Source of the DNA: Hippopus hippopus
Taxonomy: Eukaryota; Mollusca; Bivalvia; Cardiida; Cardiidae
Reading direction: 5' to 3'
Length of the DNA stretch: 64,000 nt
Assembly (NCBI GenBank): GCA_946811185.2
Contig: OX328112.1
Span: 26,363,742-26,427,741 of the forward strand
Part shown: one piece after another, positions 18,517 to 30,439 of the stretch
Numbering within the stretch: position 1 is the first letter of the stretch
Layout: every line of letters starts with the position of its first letter
Program-made: the position numbers and the translations under genes
Notes under the pieces: generated by a model
The model's input: only the letters and a program-made list of their open reading frames with translations
Told to the model about the DNA's origin: nothing
The model's database searches: none

Positions 18517-19233
18517 CTATTGATTTCCCCCCTGTGTTGTAGGTTCCCTGTACAGAGTACCATCGATATTCAACCGGTTCATCGCTAAATAAGCCTCTTT
18601 CCCACTGTCTCTGGCTTTTTTCAAAACAGGATATAGTCTTTTTCTAGTGTTTACTACCTCCTGAGGAAATTGCTGTGCGATGCCCTCGGGTCTAGTGAGC
18701 TGATCTGCACTGTGACGTACCTTCTCTCTGTCCGGATAGTAAGCAAATTTAGCCACAATGGGTCGGGTTTTGTCCTTATGATATCGTCCGATCCTATGTG
18801 CACGGTGTAACTTGATGTTAGTTTTAGCATCTTCAATTTTGCATTTTTCCTCTATCATTGTAAGCACTTTATTGACACAATCACTATCACGTTCACCCTT
18901 TTGCTCCGGAATACCAAAAAACAACAGATTGTCTCGCATACTGCGCGCCTTGAGATCTATAAGCTCCTTCTTCACTGCCTCGGTTTGTTGCTGCTGTTGC
19001 TGTTCAAGATTCTTTATACCTGCTAGCATAGTATCTAGTTCTTTTTGCTTAGCTTTCATAGATTCCATAACAGAAGAGTCAAAATCCCTACTTTTTTCCA
19101 CATCACAAATTTTGGTTTCAATATTGGTCACTTTCGAATCCAATATGGAACAGTCCAAAATTTTGTGATTTGATAGAGAGTTTGCAGTTGATAAATTTGT
19201 TTCCAATCTGATAATGAGATAGTTACCTAGCAT
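18517..19233 (-). CDS. LINE ORF1 protein: coiled coil plus RRM-like domain
   Basis: 238 residues. Residues about 30-98 form a coiled coil with a run of seven Gln (78-84 region). Then come MRDNLLFFGIPE (about 99-110) and HRAHRIGRYHKDKTRPIVAK (about 144-163), the pattern of L1-type ORF1 (transposase 22-like) proteins that bind the element RNA as trimers. The frame is intact, although ORF2 is broken. The start at 19233 is the first ATG; a more upstream start cannot be excluded. Confidence 0.8.
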   Translation of the reverse strand: MLGNYLIIRLETNLSTANSLSNHKILDCSILDSKVTNIETKICDVEKSRDFDSSVMESMKAKQKELDTMLAGIKNLEQQQQQQTEAVKKELIDLKARSMRDNLLFFGIPEQKGERDSDCVNKVLTMIEEKCKIEDAKTNIKLHRAHRIGRYHKDKTRPIVAKFAYYPDREKVRHSADQLTRPEGIAQQFPQEVVNTRKRLYPVLKKARDSGKEAYLAMNRLNIDGTLYREPTTQGGNQ

Positions 19234-19289
19234 TTTCTCATTTTACCACACAGTTTTCAAAGGGCGTCTTTCTCAGTATTGTTAAAACC

Positions 19290-20110
19290 AGGGTTTGACA
19301 ACCTCCTTTCAGAGGATACCCTCCCTTTGAAGCCAAAACTTAAAAAAAACTGCCCCCAGCTCATGAATGCTCTTAAATGATGGATTTACTGAAGCGGGCG
19401 AGGGACTTAACATATCTCAAATTTTATAGTTTGGTAAATAGTTAAGCAAGCATAATTATTGAGTTCCTAGTGAAGAAATAATAACAATAATAATAATGAT
19501 GAAATCTATGTATGTACTTGTACTGAGCATGCACTTGTCTCACTAACAAGCACATTTTGAGTACCCCTTATTGGGCACATGCATAACTCTTTACCCAACG
19601 ACAAAATACTAGTCTGGCTCATTTTGAAAGCATTTGCACAGGACAAAATAATTGGGACTAAAAAATTTAAATTTGTTTCTGGAAGGGTAGAAAACATGGT
19701 GGAAAAACATTTGGTTAAAGTCTTTTTCGTTAGGGTGATTAAAAGTCGGGCTTGTTTGGTAAAGGGTTGAATACAAATTTGATCGCAAGTTTAAGAAGGC
19801 AAACACTGGCTAGATGCAGAAAAGGAGTCTAGTGTCTAGTGTTATTACTAAAATATGGCTCTTCAGTATTATCTGCACAGAGCCCACAAAAAAATAATTT
19901 ACTGTGAGGGAATAAGAATTTAATTGCTATTATCAGTTGGAAAGCTTATCTCCAACAGAATATGACCAATTTTTAGCTTGTTATCACAATTGTGTCCTTT
20001 TCAAAGCACGGTTTTCTACTCTGTAAAAGACTAATCTTATCATTTAAACCACACTTGATTATGTTGTCTGAAAATAATAACATGTGTTTCCAGTTTGTAA
20101 GACTCTGACA
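19290..20110. repeat. Repeat-rich spacer with one copy of a dispersed family
   Basis: No gene. At about 19,610-19,745 is a copy of a dispersed repeat with the core GGAAGGGTAGAAAACATGG; related copies lie near 20,110-20,275, 20,395-20,515 and 30,440-30,620. The reading frames here are shadows. Confidence 0.45.
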
Positions 20111-20515
20111 AAATTTTATACTAGATCTACTTCATAATGAAAGCATTTGCAGGCGATATAACATTTTTGGCTCAAATGATGGAACTGCTTATGGAAGGGG
20201 TAGAAAACATTGTGGAGAAAGGAGAAAATGCTGTTTACACAGCATTTTCTCCTTTTCCCACAATGTTTCCAAGTCTTTTGTTTCAGGGTTGTCCATGTAT
20301 ACAGATTTGTTTGATGAAGGGTCAATTTGCGATGTACAAGCAGAAAAGGAGTTGAAAAGGGCCTGGTAAAACGACAAATCTTCGATTGGTCCGAATTTTA
20401 AGCATCTGCAGACGACAAATTAAATGCGGTTCAAATGATTGAATCTGTCTCTGAAAGAATAGATGATATTGTGGGAAAAGAAAAAAATGCTGTTTTCAAA
20501 AGCTTTCATTCCCGG
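20110..20515. repeat. Two further copies of the dispersed hairpin family
   Basis: Copies at about 20,110-20,275 and 20,395-20,515 share 'GCATYTGCAGRCGA..AAA', 'GGAAGGGGTAGAAAACATTG' and 'GAGAAAATGCTGTTT'. The first contains a near-perfect 64-base hairpin (20,205-20,268), whose arms are the repeat core and its complement around a TTAC loop. Confidence 0.55.
20205..20268. repeat. 64-base foldback hairpin
   Basis: AACATTGTGGAGAAAGGAGA... at the left pairs with ...TTTTCTCCTTTTCCCACAATGTT at the right, with only one or two mismatches and a four-base loop. It looks like a head-to-head duplication of the repeat core. Confidence 0.7.
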
Positions 20516-20565
20516 GGTGGTTAATTCTTTGGCTGCTAAGCGCGACTTACTGACCTTTTGTGGGA

Positions 20566-20621
20566 AGTGTAGAACAAGATCAGACTGCACAGAACGTGCA
20601 GTCTGATCTTAATTCTACACT
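20566..20621. repeat. Hairpin with GATCAGACTGCAC arms
   Basis: AAGATCAGACTGCAC and its complement are separated by five bases, and the pairing extends outward to AGTGTAGAA / TTCTACACT. The GATCAGACTGCAC motif recurs in MITE ends near 44,820 and in fragments near 25,315. Confidence 0.65.
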
Positions 20622-20624
20622 GTC

Positions 20625-21590
20625 CGATAAGGATACGTATTTCCCCCCTCCCCAAAATACCTTTAAGATAGCAACATTTGGGTTTTTACTATCGACTTGA
20701 AAAGTTCATGTTAGTTATTCAGCAGGAGAAGGGTTAAAACTCGGGTTGTGTGGTTAAAAGTTAACCAGTCGCACGTCGGTGCTGTTGACCAGTCCAACAT
20801 GGATCAGTGCTGATGGTGTACGACTCGTAAACCTGGAGGTCCTCGGTGCGATCCTCATTCGAGATGCTTAACTTTTCTTTCAGAGTGCCCGTTGGTGAGG
20901 GCCTTTGAAGCCTTAGTCTAGTACTTTTGAAACCCAGAACACACTTGGTGAGCTGTCTCTGTAATATGACTGAAATGATGTTGAAAGCTGTGTAAAGTAA
21001 CCACTTAATCAATTGACTGAACCAAGGCGGTTTCCTACCACGATTAAATAATTTTTAGTAATGCATTACTAGCATACAAGTACAGCCACCTGTGGTTAAC
21101 TTGACAGCGAAAATCGGTTCGATTTCAATCAATAACATCATTCCGGCCGTTGAGATCTGTTAAAAAACTCTTATTGCCCTGGGCGAAGTTGCTTTTGGAG
21201 ACTATTATTTTTCGTATTTACCATCATAGATGGCTACAAACTTTGGCATAAGTTATGAAAAAGCAACTCAGCCGAGCGTTATATAATTGTCATAGCCCTG
21301 TCATCTGTTTTGGAAAAGTTCCTCCAGCTTATTATACTTTTTTAATTGAACAGCAGACAATGTGCAGTAGAGTACAGTTTCAAATTTACCGTACCTAACG
21401 AAGTCATGAACATTTGAAAACCAAAAAGATTACAGTTCCAATGTGATAATATATGTGGTATGAAAAAGTTAATTTGATTTTATCACAATTGAATGAAGAA
21501 AAAATAACAAGGGAGGTAATGGCTTTTAAGCTAACCTGAGTACGAAGTGCTTAAGAGGAGCTTTCGTGACCGTGCTCTCCTTTGTCAACT
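20625..21590. other. No gene; possible SINE remnant
   Basis: Around 20,800-20,870 a tRNA-like T-arm sequence (GGTGCGATCCTC) follows a weak A-box-like stretch, and could be a decayed SINE. Otherwise I see only AT-rich sequence without open coding structure. Confidence 0.3.
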
Positions 21591-24560
21591 GTTACCTTGT
21601 GTATGCTCTAAAGCCCAATTTTTTAGTCGGATACTCATGAAGCTTGGTCAGAATATTTATCTTATTAATGTTTCGGACCAATTCGAAAATGGGTCACGTC
21701 GGGTCAAAAACTAGATCACTAGGTCGAATCTTAGAATAACCTTGTGTACACTCTATAGACCACAGTTTGAGTCCAATACTCTTGAAACTTGGTCAGAAAG
21801 TTTGTCTTGATGATATCTAAGACAACTTTGAAAATTAGTTACTTCAGGTCAATAACTAGGTCATCATGTCAAATATTTGAAAAACCTTGTGCACGCTCTT
21901 GAGGCCACAATTTAAATCCAATACGGTTGAAAGTTGATCAGAATGCTTGTCTTGATAATATCTTCAATTACTTTCAAATATGTTATATCGGAAAAAAAGT
22001 AGGTCGCCAGGTCAAATCTTATAAAAACCTTGTGTACACTCTAAAGGCCACATTTTTCGTTCAATATTCGTGAAATTTGGTCAGAAAGTTTGTCTTAATA
22101 ATGTCTAGGACAAGTCTGAAAATGGATCATGTCATGTTAAAAAGTAGTTCAGAGAATTAAATCTTTGAAAAACTTTGTTTACGCTGTACAGTCAACATTT
22201 TCGGTCCAATATTCATGAAATTTAGTAAGAATGTTTGTCTTCGTGATACCTTGGACGTGTTTGATAGTGGGTCATATGGAGTCAAAAACTGGGTCACTAA
22301 GTAAAATTTTTGAAACACCTTGTATTTTTAGAGGCCAAATTTTTTGTCTAATGCATATGAAAAATAGTCAGAATGTTTGCCCTCATGATATATCAGATGA
22401 GTTTGAAATTGGGTCAGGTGGGACAGAAAAGTAGGTCACTGAGACAAATACTAGAAAAAGCTTTTGTACAGTCCAGAGGCAACATTTCCTGTCCAATACT
22501 CATGGAAATTGCTCACGAATGTTTGTCATGATGTTTTCAGGAGGAGTTTAGAAATGGTTCACGTCTGGTCAAAAACAAGAGCACCGCAAACGGGTGCCAA
22601 CGCTTGGCTGCAAGTGCTTGATTTTCAGTGAAAATTATAATTCTAAAAAGGGGCATAACTGTGTAAAGGATACTTTGATGTTACCTGCCCCTGTCGTATG
22701 AGTATCCATTTTGATAGTTAAAGGTGGATATTTAGATTTTTCACATCTCTCCAAATTAAAAAATATATATATCACTGAAATTTATATGAAAAAAAAATAT
22801 ATATATAAATCATCAATAATTAAGAATCATAAAATTACAAAAATATTTTTTTTGATGGTGTTCCCTTAAAAGGCTACGTAGCCTCTTAAGGTATTTTTAG
22901 ATTTCGCGCCAGAAATCAAAAAAGCATTGTGGGAATGTCAAGTGACTGGCACGTGACTAATGACGCTTAAATTCCATAACATATCAAACATGTAATTATT
23001 TTCCATAATGTCTTCTTCGGACGCTATGTTTGAAGCTTCGTCTGTGTATTTCCGGTATGTAAATGAGCGAGTTGCTCATGTAAAAATAGACCGCGTTTCC
23101 CGTCGGTGTCGACCTGGGCCGTAGTAAATCTCTAATTTCTCTTGTTGTCGGATGGTTTTCAACTACTGGGGTTTTATGAATGAAAATTAAAAGGATTTGG
23201 GAGTATAAGGATGATTTTTTTTTTTTGTATTTTTGTAAAATTTTCATCCCAAAATCTGAAGGGCCGCCTTTAAGAAGTTGTCCAAGTTTGACGCAAATAT
23301 TTTCAGTAATAACAGATATTACAAAAATGTCAAAGTTTTTGCACAGCAACAACGACGACGACAAGGTTACGACAATATCTCGTCGTTTTCTTCGAAAACA
23401 GCCGAGCTAACACGGTCACTCGGTCAAATCTTAGAAACTTCTTGTTTACTCTCTAAAAGCTATATTTTCCGTCCAATACCCACGAAATTTTGTCGGAATG
23501 TTTGTCTTGGTGATATTTTAGATGAATTTGAAAGGGTCATGTCTGATAAAAAACTATGTCACCTGGTCAAATTTTTAAGAATATTGTGTGTACACACTGT
23601 ATAGGCTACATTTTCTGTCCAATACTCATAAAAATGGTCAGACTTTTTGACCTGATACTATCTTGGACAAGTTAGAAAATGGGTCACACAGGGTCAAAAA
23701 CAAGGTCATCAAGTCAAATCTTAATTGAACATAATATACATTTTAGAGGACACATTTTCTGTCAAATACTCACAAAAAGTTATCAGAATATTTGCAATGA
23801 TAGTTTTAACGACTAACTTGAAAATGAAATACATCGGGTCAAAAACTAGGTCACCAAGGTCAAATCACAGAAAAACCTTGTGTACACTTTAGAGACAACA
23901 ATTTCCGTCCAATACTCCTGAAAGTTGGTCAGAATGTTTGTATTTATAATATCTCAGAGAAGATTAAACATGGATTAGATGGGGTCGAAACTGTCAAGTC
24001 TTTTAAAAAGTTTGTGCACGCTCTGGTGTCCACATTTTCAAATGAATACTCGCGAAAGTTGTTGATATCTTGGATGAGCGTGAAAATGGGTCACACGGGT
24101 TAAAAACCTAGATCACCGGGTAAAGTCTTATTAAACCATTGTGTACATTCCAAAGGCCACATATTCTGCCAAATACTGATGAAAGTTGGTCAGAGTGTTT
24201 GCCTTTTTTTAAGGACGAGCTTGAAAATGAGTTACATCGGATCAAAAACTAGGTCACCGTGTTAAATCATGGAAAAACCTTGTGTACACTCTCGAGACAA
24301 TTTTTTCTCCAATAATCATGAAAGTTGGTCAGGATGTTTGTATTGGTAATATCTACGAGTTCAAAAATGGGCCGTATTTGGCCAAAAAGTAGTTAACTGA
24401 GACAATTTCTAGGAAAAGCTTGTTTACTCGTACTGTCTAGAGGCCACAATTTCAGCCCAATACTCATGAAAGCTTATTGAAAGTTTTGTCATATTATCTC
24501 GGAAGAGATTGGAAATGGATTATGTTTTGTAAAAAGGCTCAGGTGAGCGGTTCAGGGCCA
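21590..24560. repeat. Diverged tandem array, about 15 units of ~143 bp, with an insertion
   Basis: A unit of about 143 bp recurs with phrases such as CCTTGTGTACACTCTA, GGTCAGAATGTTTGTCTTG, GAAAATGGGTCAC and GGTCAAAAACTAGGTCAC. Unit starts can be followed at about 21,741, 21,884, 22,028, 22,170, 22,315 and 22,458. After an interruption they resume at about 23,446, 23,590, 23,730, 23,877, 24,012, 24,141, 24,280 and 24,420. Units are clearly diverged, so the array is old. Frames inside it are not genes. Confidence 0.8.
22575..23410. mobile_element. Unclassified insertion inside the tandem array
   Basis: The array stops after GTCAAAAACAAGAGCACC and resumes near 23,410 with GGTCACTCGGTCAAATC. The insert has AT runs, a perfect AGGCTACGTAGCCT palindrome (about 22,870) and no transposase. 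It may be a non-autonomous element or several. Confidence 0.4.
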
Positions 24561-24864
24561 TCATGGCCCTCTTGTTTAGCTATACTACGAAAAAGCTATA
24601 AATGTGTTGGAGTTTTATAGCCCGTCGAAAGCTTAACATTTGATCTTGTTATTGGTAACTGGACTTGTATTCACTTGTTGATAAATTTCAGGTATATATG
24701 TATATGTTTGTGGATGGCTTTAAAGCTGCATAAAGTAGTATTTTTACCAGATGAGAGTTTAGGAATGAAACTCGTATTTAGTAAGGAAAACATATCAGGA
24801 TGTGCCAGTTTACTCGGTTTTGAGGAAAAAACTCAAAATCATACCAAAGAAATACTAAAATATT

Positions 24865-24970
24865 TGCCATTGGTTGGATGCGAACCTGCGACCATCGAAC
24901 CCGTAGCAGCTCTACCGACTTTGCTATCCGCGGAACTACGAGACAAGCGGGATGAGAATTTTTTTTAAAC
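24865..24970 (-). repeat. tRNA-like SINE head
   Basis: On the minus strand an A-box-like TAGCAAAGTCGGTAGAGC is followed about 30 bases later by a B-box-like GGTCGCAGGTTCGCATCC. The acceptor stem does not pair, so it is not a tRNA gene. It is most likely the head of a tRNA-derived SINE. Confidence 0.5.
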
Positions 24971-24974
24971 AGAA

Positions 24975-25540
24975 CTCTAACATAAAAGACTTGCATTATT
25001 TTGATTTCTGACGTTTTTTTTCCCCCCTTTTTTTTTCCTGCGCGGACTGCGCAGGCTGACCTAGGTCGATACTTTTCGCAAATGCATTAAGCTCCCTTTT
25101 CACAGAGCATGACTCAAATATGAGATTTTGGTAAATCTTTCTCATAAACTTGAGAAACAAAATAATGTCATTTGAGAAGTGTCACTGGTTGTTTCTTTCA
25201 TTACGAAATATATGAACCCGACCTCTTCTGACAGCTGAAAATAAACTCCACCGAAGCCAAGAAAAATTGTATCTAATAGGACTTGACCAAAAAAGCGGAG
25301 AGTATATATCAAAGATCAGACTGCGCGTGCCTACTTTTGATTTATCCATCCGGAAAACCCTCTGCTGTCGCCAATCACGAAGAAGTTAAAAATTGCAACC
25401 CTCTGCCAGCCATTTATTGGCCATCGGGATACAAGATTCGGTGTACACATCAAACCCTGCACTTTTATATCAAATAGATGATTCGCAAAGCCGACCTGTT
25501 CAGAGGATGTAATAGCATTGATGACATTTTTTTCTTGGCA
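24975..25540. other. No gene; fragments of short dispersed repeats
   Basis: At about 25,035-25,110 a GCGCGGACTGCGCAGGCTGA block resembles fragments near 27,280 and 29,000. They look like pieces of the same MITE family. Nothing codes here convincingly. Confidence 0.35.
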
Positions 25541-25541
25541 A

Positions 25542-25571
25542 AGTCTCCTGACAGCCGGCTGTCAGGAGACT
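25542..25571. repeat. Perfect 30-base palindrome
   Basis: AGTCTCCTGACAGCC is followed directly by its exact complement with no loop. It is part of the left end described for 25,543-28,118. Confidence 0.85.
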
Positions 25572-25848
25572 AAAAGGCTCCTGACAGCCAGCTGGCACTA
25601 GACCAAAAGGCTCCTGACAACCAAATATAAATTGAGGGATTGATTGTATGGTTTTAAATGTCATTTTCAACGTTATTTGAGTTTTATCGCAGTAGCCAGT
25701 GCACCTATCCATGCTTTCCTGGAGTTTCTGTACCAGGATTGAAACATGCCATAATGACTATCATTAAAATTCATAGGTTTATGATTCATAAAAATTGTTA
25801 CATTCTACAAGCTCACAATACCTGACATGCAAGAAAATTGATGGATGT

Positions 25849-26103
25849 TTAAAACTGTTCTTTGGAACTGGAAACAGATTTTAAATGCAATGAATGCGAG
25901 GCTGTCCAGGGCTCATCAGTTTTAGTATCAAGTTTCACACAATGACTCAGAGAACATAGTTTCTGGTCAGACAGATTCCAACTAATTAGAGGCAATAAAT
26001 TATACTGTCCTATCAGGATGCTTGACAAGTTAGCTGTTCCACCAGAATCTGGGATTTTCAGAGAAAGTGGGCTATTAGGAAGGACTGTGGAATTATTTGC
26101 CAT
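25849..26103 (-). other. 84-codon ORF with protein-like composition, status uncertain
   Basis: Starts MANNSTVLPNSPLSLKIPD and has no internal stop for 84 codons. The composition (Ser, Leu, Pro) is not low-complexity, and the sequence does not belong to a repeat I recognise. It could be a first exon of a host gene on the minus strand or a chance ORF. No splice donor was established and no family is recognised. Confidence 0.2.
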
Positions 26104-26569
26104 ACAGAACTAATTGCAGGATAAACAACACAATAACAGCTCTAGCATCAAAGGTTCTTTTCACACCTACCCTTATACAAAACATCCTCATATGTACATG
26201 TAGATCTATATCATCAGTTAATATGAAAAAGGCAAAGCCTCAATATGAGCCACGTGAATGATTTGTGGAACAAATATCTATTAATTCGAATGACGAGCTA
26301 GATTCTAGATCTTGAAATCAAAGGGTTTTTTAGTTCGAATTCCGGCTTTGCCAAAACTAATTTTGAGCGTTGTCAAAAGTAGAAAGCACTTTCTTTCGTA
26401 GATTTATACATGTGATATACGGCGAACTGTCCCTGATTTTCTTAACAAAATAAAGACAGTTCCTTGACAATTTTGCTAATTTATGTCCAGAAAAAAATAA
26501 CTTGGAATGATTATTGGTTCACATACTTTTAAAGAGCATTTTACGGGAACATTTCCTCACTGCATGTAG

Positions 26570-27260
26570 ATCTAGATCTAGATCTATATAGGAGAGACTC
26601 AGACTTTTACGAGGAATCGGTCAGTAGGTTTAGAACAATATTGAGCAGAGTACTGGTAAAAGGAACTTCAGGAACGCATGGTAGGTGCACCTGCCGCCGC
26701 AATGAATATACACACAAAAGGAAAAAAACAAACAAAACAAACAAACAACAAACAAACAAACAAAAACAATTTTTTTTTTTTTTTTTTTTCATTTCTTTGT
26801 CAGTGCACAGGTCTACCCATGTTTTACCTAGAGTTTCTTTAAAATCAGAGTGGGTAGATCACTAGCTTTCATTTTTCATCCCATCTACTCTCCTGCATGT
26901 CCATCATTGAAACAGTGATCAGTGTAGATAAAGGAATGATTTTGTCGCAATGACTAGATCTAGATCTATCAATAATCCTAGGAATGAAACTTGCCGAGTT
27001 ATCGGATAGATATCTAACTTATGGCAAAAAAAAAAAAAACCGCCAAACTTTTAGATCTATCCACAAGCTTTCGTAACACTGAATAAAAATATTTGAGCCA
27101 TGTTGTGGTAAAAGAGGGTTTAATGCATCTCCGTGATATATGATACCAAGCAAATCATCACATAATTATACATCCATATTGTATGATAACTGACTGAATC
27201 AAAAGGCATGCATACTGGTCTTTTGACATGCAGAAAGTTGAAAAATAGATCTAGCAAAGA
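26570..27260. repeat. AGATCT-rich simple repeats, (CAAA)n/T-run and SINE remnants
   Basis: Contains GATCTAGATCTAGATCTA runs (26,570-26,590), a CAAACAAA stretch with a T19 run (26,720-26,790), and pieces matching the SINE seen intact at 41,615-41,896 (GTGCACCTGCCGCCG near 26,690, and AATAATCCTAGGAATGAAAC near 26,970). No gene. Confidence 0.5.
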
Positions 27261-27789
27261 GTTTTGACTCAGGTTAGCTTGCGCGGACTGCACAGGCAGA
27301 CCAGGGTCGATAGTTTTTGCAGGTGCATTAAGCCCTCTTTTTACAGATCATAAATCCGGCTTTCTCTGTAAACGGTATTTTGAAACAGTCAAAAAACTAG
27401 TTTAGTCATGATTTCTACGACACAATATTTTCCGCGAAAAAACGGCTCGTGCATGACGTAAGAATAGTACGATTAATGACGTCATTATTTGCTAGCATAG
27501 ATCATTGTGTATGTTTATACACAAATAGACGCTAAATACATTGAAAGTAAGTAAAAAATTAGATAATCTGTACTCATTAAACTGATAAAGATTTTTAAGT
27601 AATCACCCCATCGGTAGATAATTATTGTCATTTTTGACCAATCAGGTACTTGTGCGAAAGATTGTCATACGTGTGACGCGGTGCGACTAACCGGAAGACA
27701 TTCAATTTTAAGTCATCCCTATTTAGATTTAGACTAAAACCCATAACGAAGTCGGAATTTCATTTTTAAAAATCTAGAACGGTGTTACC

Positions 27790-27850
27790 GCAAAACGAGC
27801 TTCGCTAGTTACGGGCTTCGCCCGTAACTCGCTGTCGCTCGTTATAAAAC
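27790..27850. repeat. GC hairpin with TTCG loop
   Basis: GTTACGGGC-TTCG-CCCGTAAC forms a strong stem with a TTCG tetraloop, flanked by CGAGCTTCGCTAG and CTCGCTGTCGCTCG that pair partly. It stands out in AT-rich surroundings; its role is unknown. Confidence 0.5.
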
Positions 27851-28118
27851 AAACCATAATCAATGATAATTGTCAGGGCTTGCACTAAATTAGAATTGAA
27901 TTAGCAATTACAAGATTATTGAATTGATAAATAAATGCTTCTTTGCCAACATTAAAGGAACACTAAGATGACTATTGTTCTGTATATTTTGGAAATTTAA
28001 TAAAAAAAAATCATTTTAAACACTCTAGAAATACAGATGGCTGTCATGAGCCTTTTAGTCTCCTGCCAGCCGGCTGTAAGGAGCCTTTTAGTCTCGTGCC
28101 AGCCGGCTGTCAGGAGAC

Positions 28119-30430
28119 ACTTCCTTTTTTCTTTTGTACACAAATGTTTTATTTATGCCACAAAAAGTGTAAATAAAAATTCAAAAAATGGGCATTGTTT
28201 TTTTTTTTCATTGTTTTGTTTTTATGTGCTTCAAAATTATGTTGCCATTTGCAGCCATCAGTAAACAAGAGTACAAGCAATCGTGATAACAAACGACCTA
28301 TACTCAACATCGGAAAGGCCAATACAGCCTGAAATAAACAATTCAACAGAGATGACAGTAACCTCTTATTTAATAAGAATCCCTCAATAAATGAGGCTAT
28401 ACAATGTAAAACATAGATTTTATATTAAAAAAAAAAAAAAAAAAAAACCGTCAACTAAAGCTAGATCGTCTTTAAAAGCCTCCCCACCCCCACCCCCTTT
28501 CAACAACTGAAAAAGTGACTTCATCTTCACAGAATTAAAGCGCATTCAAACCTGTCAACCTGAAAAAGAAAACACGTCCCTTCAACATGCAAAATCTGTG
28601 CACACTATCAGTAAAAATACTTATACTTACTTGGCAAGAAAAACACCGAGGTACCTTCTCTTCTGTAAGGTGAGTGTGCTTCATGTTCGTACGACCAGTC
28701 CGCGTAAGTGCCAAAACGCTGACCTCGTGGGCCCATAAACCGAGCCTGGAACCTATTCAGCGATACGTAGATTGATAGACAAGAAGATATTGTCTTGGTT
28801 TATCGGGTCACTCGAACACCTCTGCTGGACATTTCCAATAAAATGATGAACAGATTGTCAAAAGCACTTAAGGATCTATGAATACAAAAATGAACACATC
28901 TTGTGATACGGTCACCATGGCGATTGTTATCTACATCTTCATTACAACGAATGCCTGTGTAATAAGCAGAAAGCAAATATGATCGTCCCAAGTCAGCCTG
29001 CACAGTCACAGTCTGTACAGGCTGACGTGTGTCGATACTGTTTGCTTTTGGTAAATATTATGCATGTCAAAGGATCACTCTACCTTATTATTCAGCGCGT
29101 TGTTAGAAAAATGGACTTGTGGATCCATTGTGTTAAAACTTGTTTGGCACAGTGCATAACAGAGATCCACTGAACCCCATTTTGCCAGAGCATGGCTCAT
29201 TTATTTTTGTAGATGTCTTAAAAATGTCTTATACGATGCGCAATAAGTGCATGGTTGTCAGTTTCCCCATGCTAAAGAGAGAGCAAATCAGCGGAAACAT
29301 TGTAATTCGACGTTCACATAACGGCGGTGAACTTGTGAGACAGAATATCTGTTAGCTATGTCAGAAATACGCCTCTTGATATGCTAGGAAAGTGGCGTAT
29401 TGGACTGCAGTCGACCGCCATGGACAGCAGAATGTTTTCGGGTCTTGGCACATCATAATTTTTAAACTTCAAAAGCATAAGGAATAGAGTTGGATTCCTT
29501 TGCAGTTTACTTTCCGGAGCAATTGTACAACACATAAAATGCCTTTTTCTCCCCCTTGACGCTTTGAATATTCATTATATCACGGATATTTTGAAGTGGT
29601 TGTATCCGACGATCATTTTTCCAGCTTTTTAAACGGAAAAAATATTAACTCGTATAGGTCGCTGACTCGTCAATTTTCAATTGCAACTTCTTTCTCTTGT
29701 TCACGTGATCCAAGGTCAACAATGCGGCTGTTTCTAAAGGAAAGTACTATTCCATTTAAATGGTTTCATTTTTGCTCGATTCTTAACCCTGTCTAAATCA
29801 TCACAATCACACACAGAAAATACGTCTACTGAACACGTCGGTCAGGTAAACAGGGCGACGACAGGTCGTGAATTACTTTACATTGGGCGAACGGTTCTTC
29901 TGTTAACCCCCCAGGGAACTGTTTTACTCAGGTAGTTACGAACAAAATTTGCTTAAGTTTTACGTAGCTATAGCATGGTGGCATATTTCTTCTATGGGAT
30001 ACGAGATAACTATCATGATTATTTTAGAAAACTACTGCGATCAATCAAGTTCCCTGGAAATCTTATCTAAAGAAAAAGAAAAGATAAAATTTCCAGGAAA
30101 CTTAAAAAAAAAAAAAAAAAAACGAGTCCGAAGGACGAGTTTTTTAACCGCATTAAACCCAATTCGAGTGACATATTTTTAATATCACACACAACCAGCT
30201 GATTACCCTATTCATTATATTCCTAATTCACGTTCTGTTTGTTAATAATAACAACGGTACATAAGACTTTTCTTTACAAACATATGATCCATTTTTGGCA
30301 GAAGCAGCTGACGCAACAGATGACGTAACGCTCGAGGGTTCGCGCATAAGTGACGTCATCTATCTCTCCATTTGAAGGCATGTATGGTTTTGCACCTGTA
30401 CAATTTAAATCCAGCCATGTGAAATTGGGA
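28119..30430. other. No gene; simple repeats and MITE fragments
   Basis: Holds an A-run at about 28,428-28,447, a CAGCCTGCACAG...CTGTACAGGCTG inverted fragment near 28,995-29,025, and an A18 run at about 30,105. Reading frames are short and unsupported. Confidence 0.4.
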
Positions 30431-30439
30431 GAAGGAACA

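Larger units (their letters stand above)
14990..19280 (-). mobile_element. Two-ORF non-LTR retrotransposon (LINE), minus strand
   Basis: Contains an ORF1 with coiled coil and an ORF2 with APE-type endonuclease and reverse transcriptase, followed by a short 3' tail toward 15,000. Both outer limits are approximate; no clear poly-A tail or target-site duplication was found. ORF2 resembles Jockey-superfamily or L2/Nimb-type elements (FADD motif, C-terminal CCHC knuckle), but I cannot place the clade. Confidence 0.85.
25543..28118. mobile_element. Possible transposon with ~75-bp inverted, repeat-rich ends
   Basis: The left end (25,543-25,620) and right end (28,040-28,118) are inverted copies of a subrepeat with GTCTCCTGACAGCCGGCTG and CTAAAAGGCTCCTGAC, two to three times each. 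Between lie about 2.4 kb without a transposase. This could be a non-autonomous element, or two inverted copies of a small satellite. No target-site duplication was identified. Confidence 0.4.

Noticed and set aside
18812..19168. 118-codon plus-strand ORF with Cys and Ser runs
   Set aside because: It is the antisense of the LINE ORF1 coiled coil; the Cys run is the reverse of the Gln run.
22231..23604. Several ORFs with similar peptides (MFVC..DILDEFE)
   Set aside because: They are translations of the tandem repeat units, not genes.
21590..24560. Regular spacing of repeats suggesting a CRISPR-like array
   Set aside because: Units are contiguous diverged ~143-bp repeats without unique spacers, in animal DNA.
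24865..24970. tRNA gene on the minus strand
   Set aside because: Acceptor arms do not pair; best explained as a SINE head.
30105..30145. CGAGTCCGAAGGACGAG after an A-run, reminiscent of a hammerhead ribozyme stem II
   Set aside because: The conserved CUGAUGA and GAAAC core parts are missing; only a short hairpin remains.
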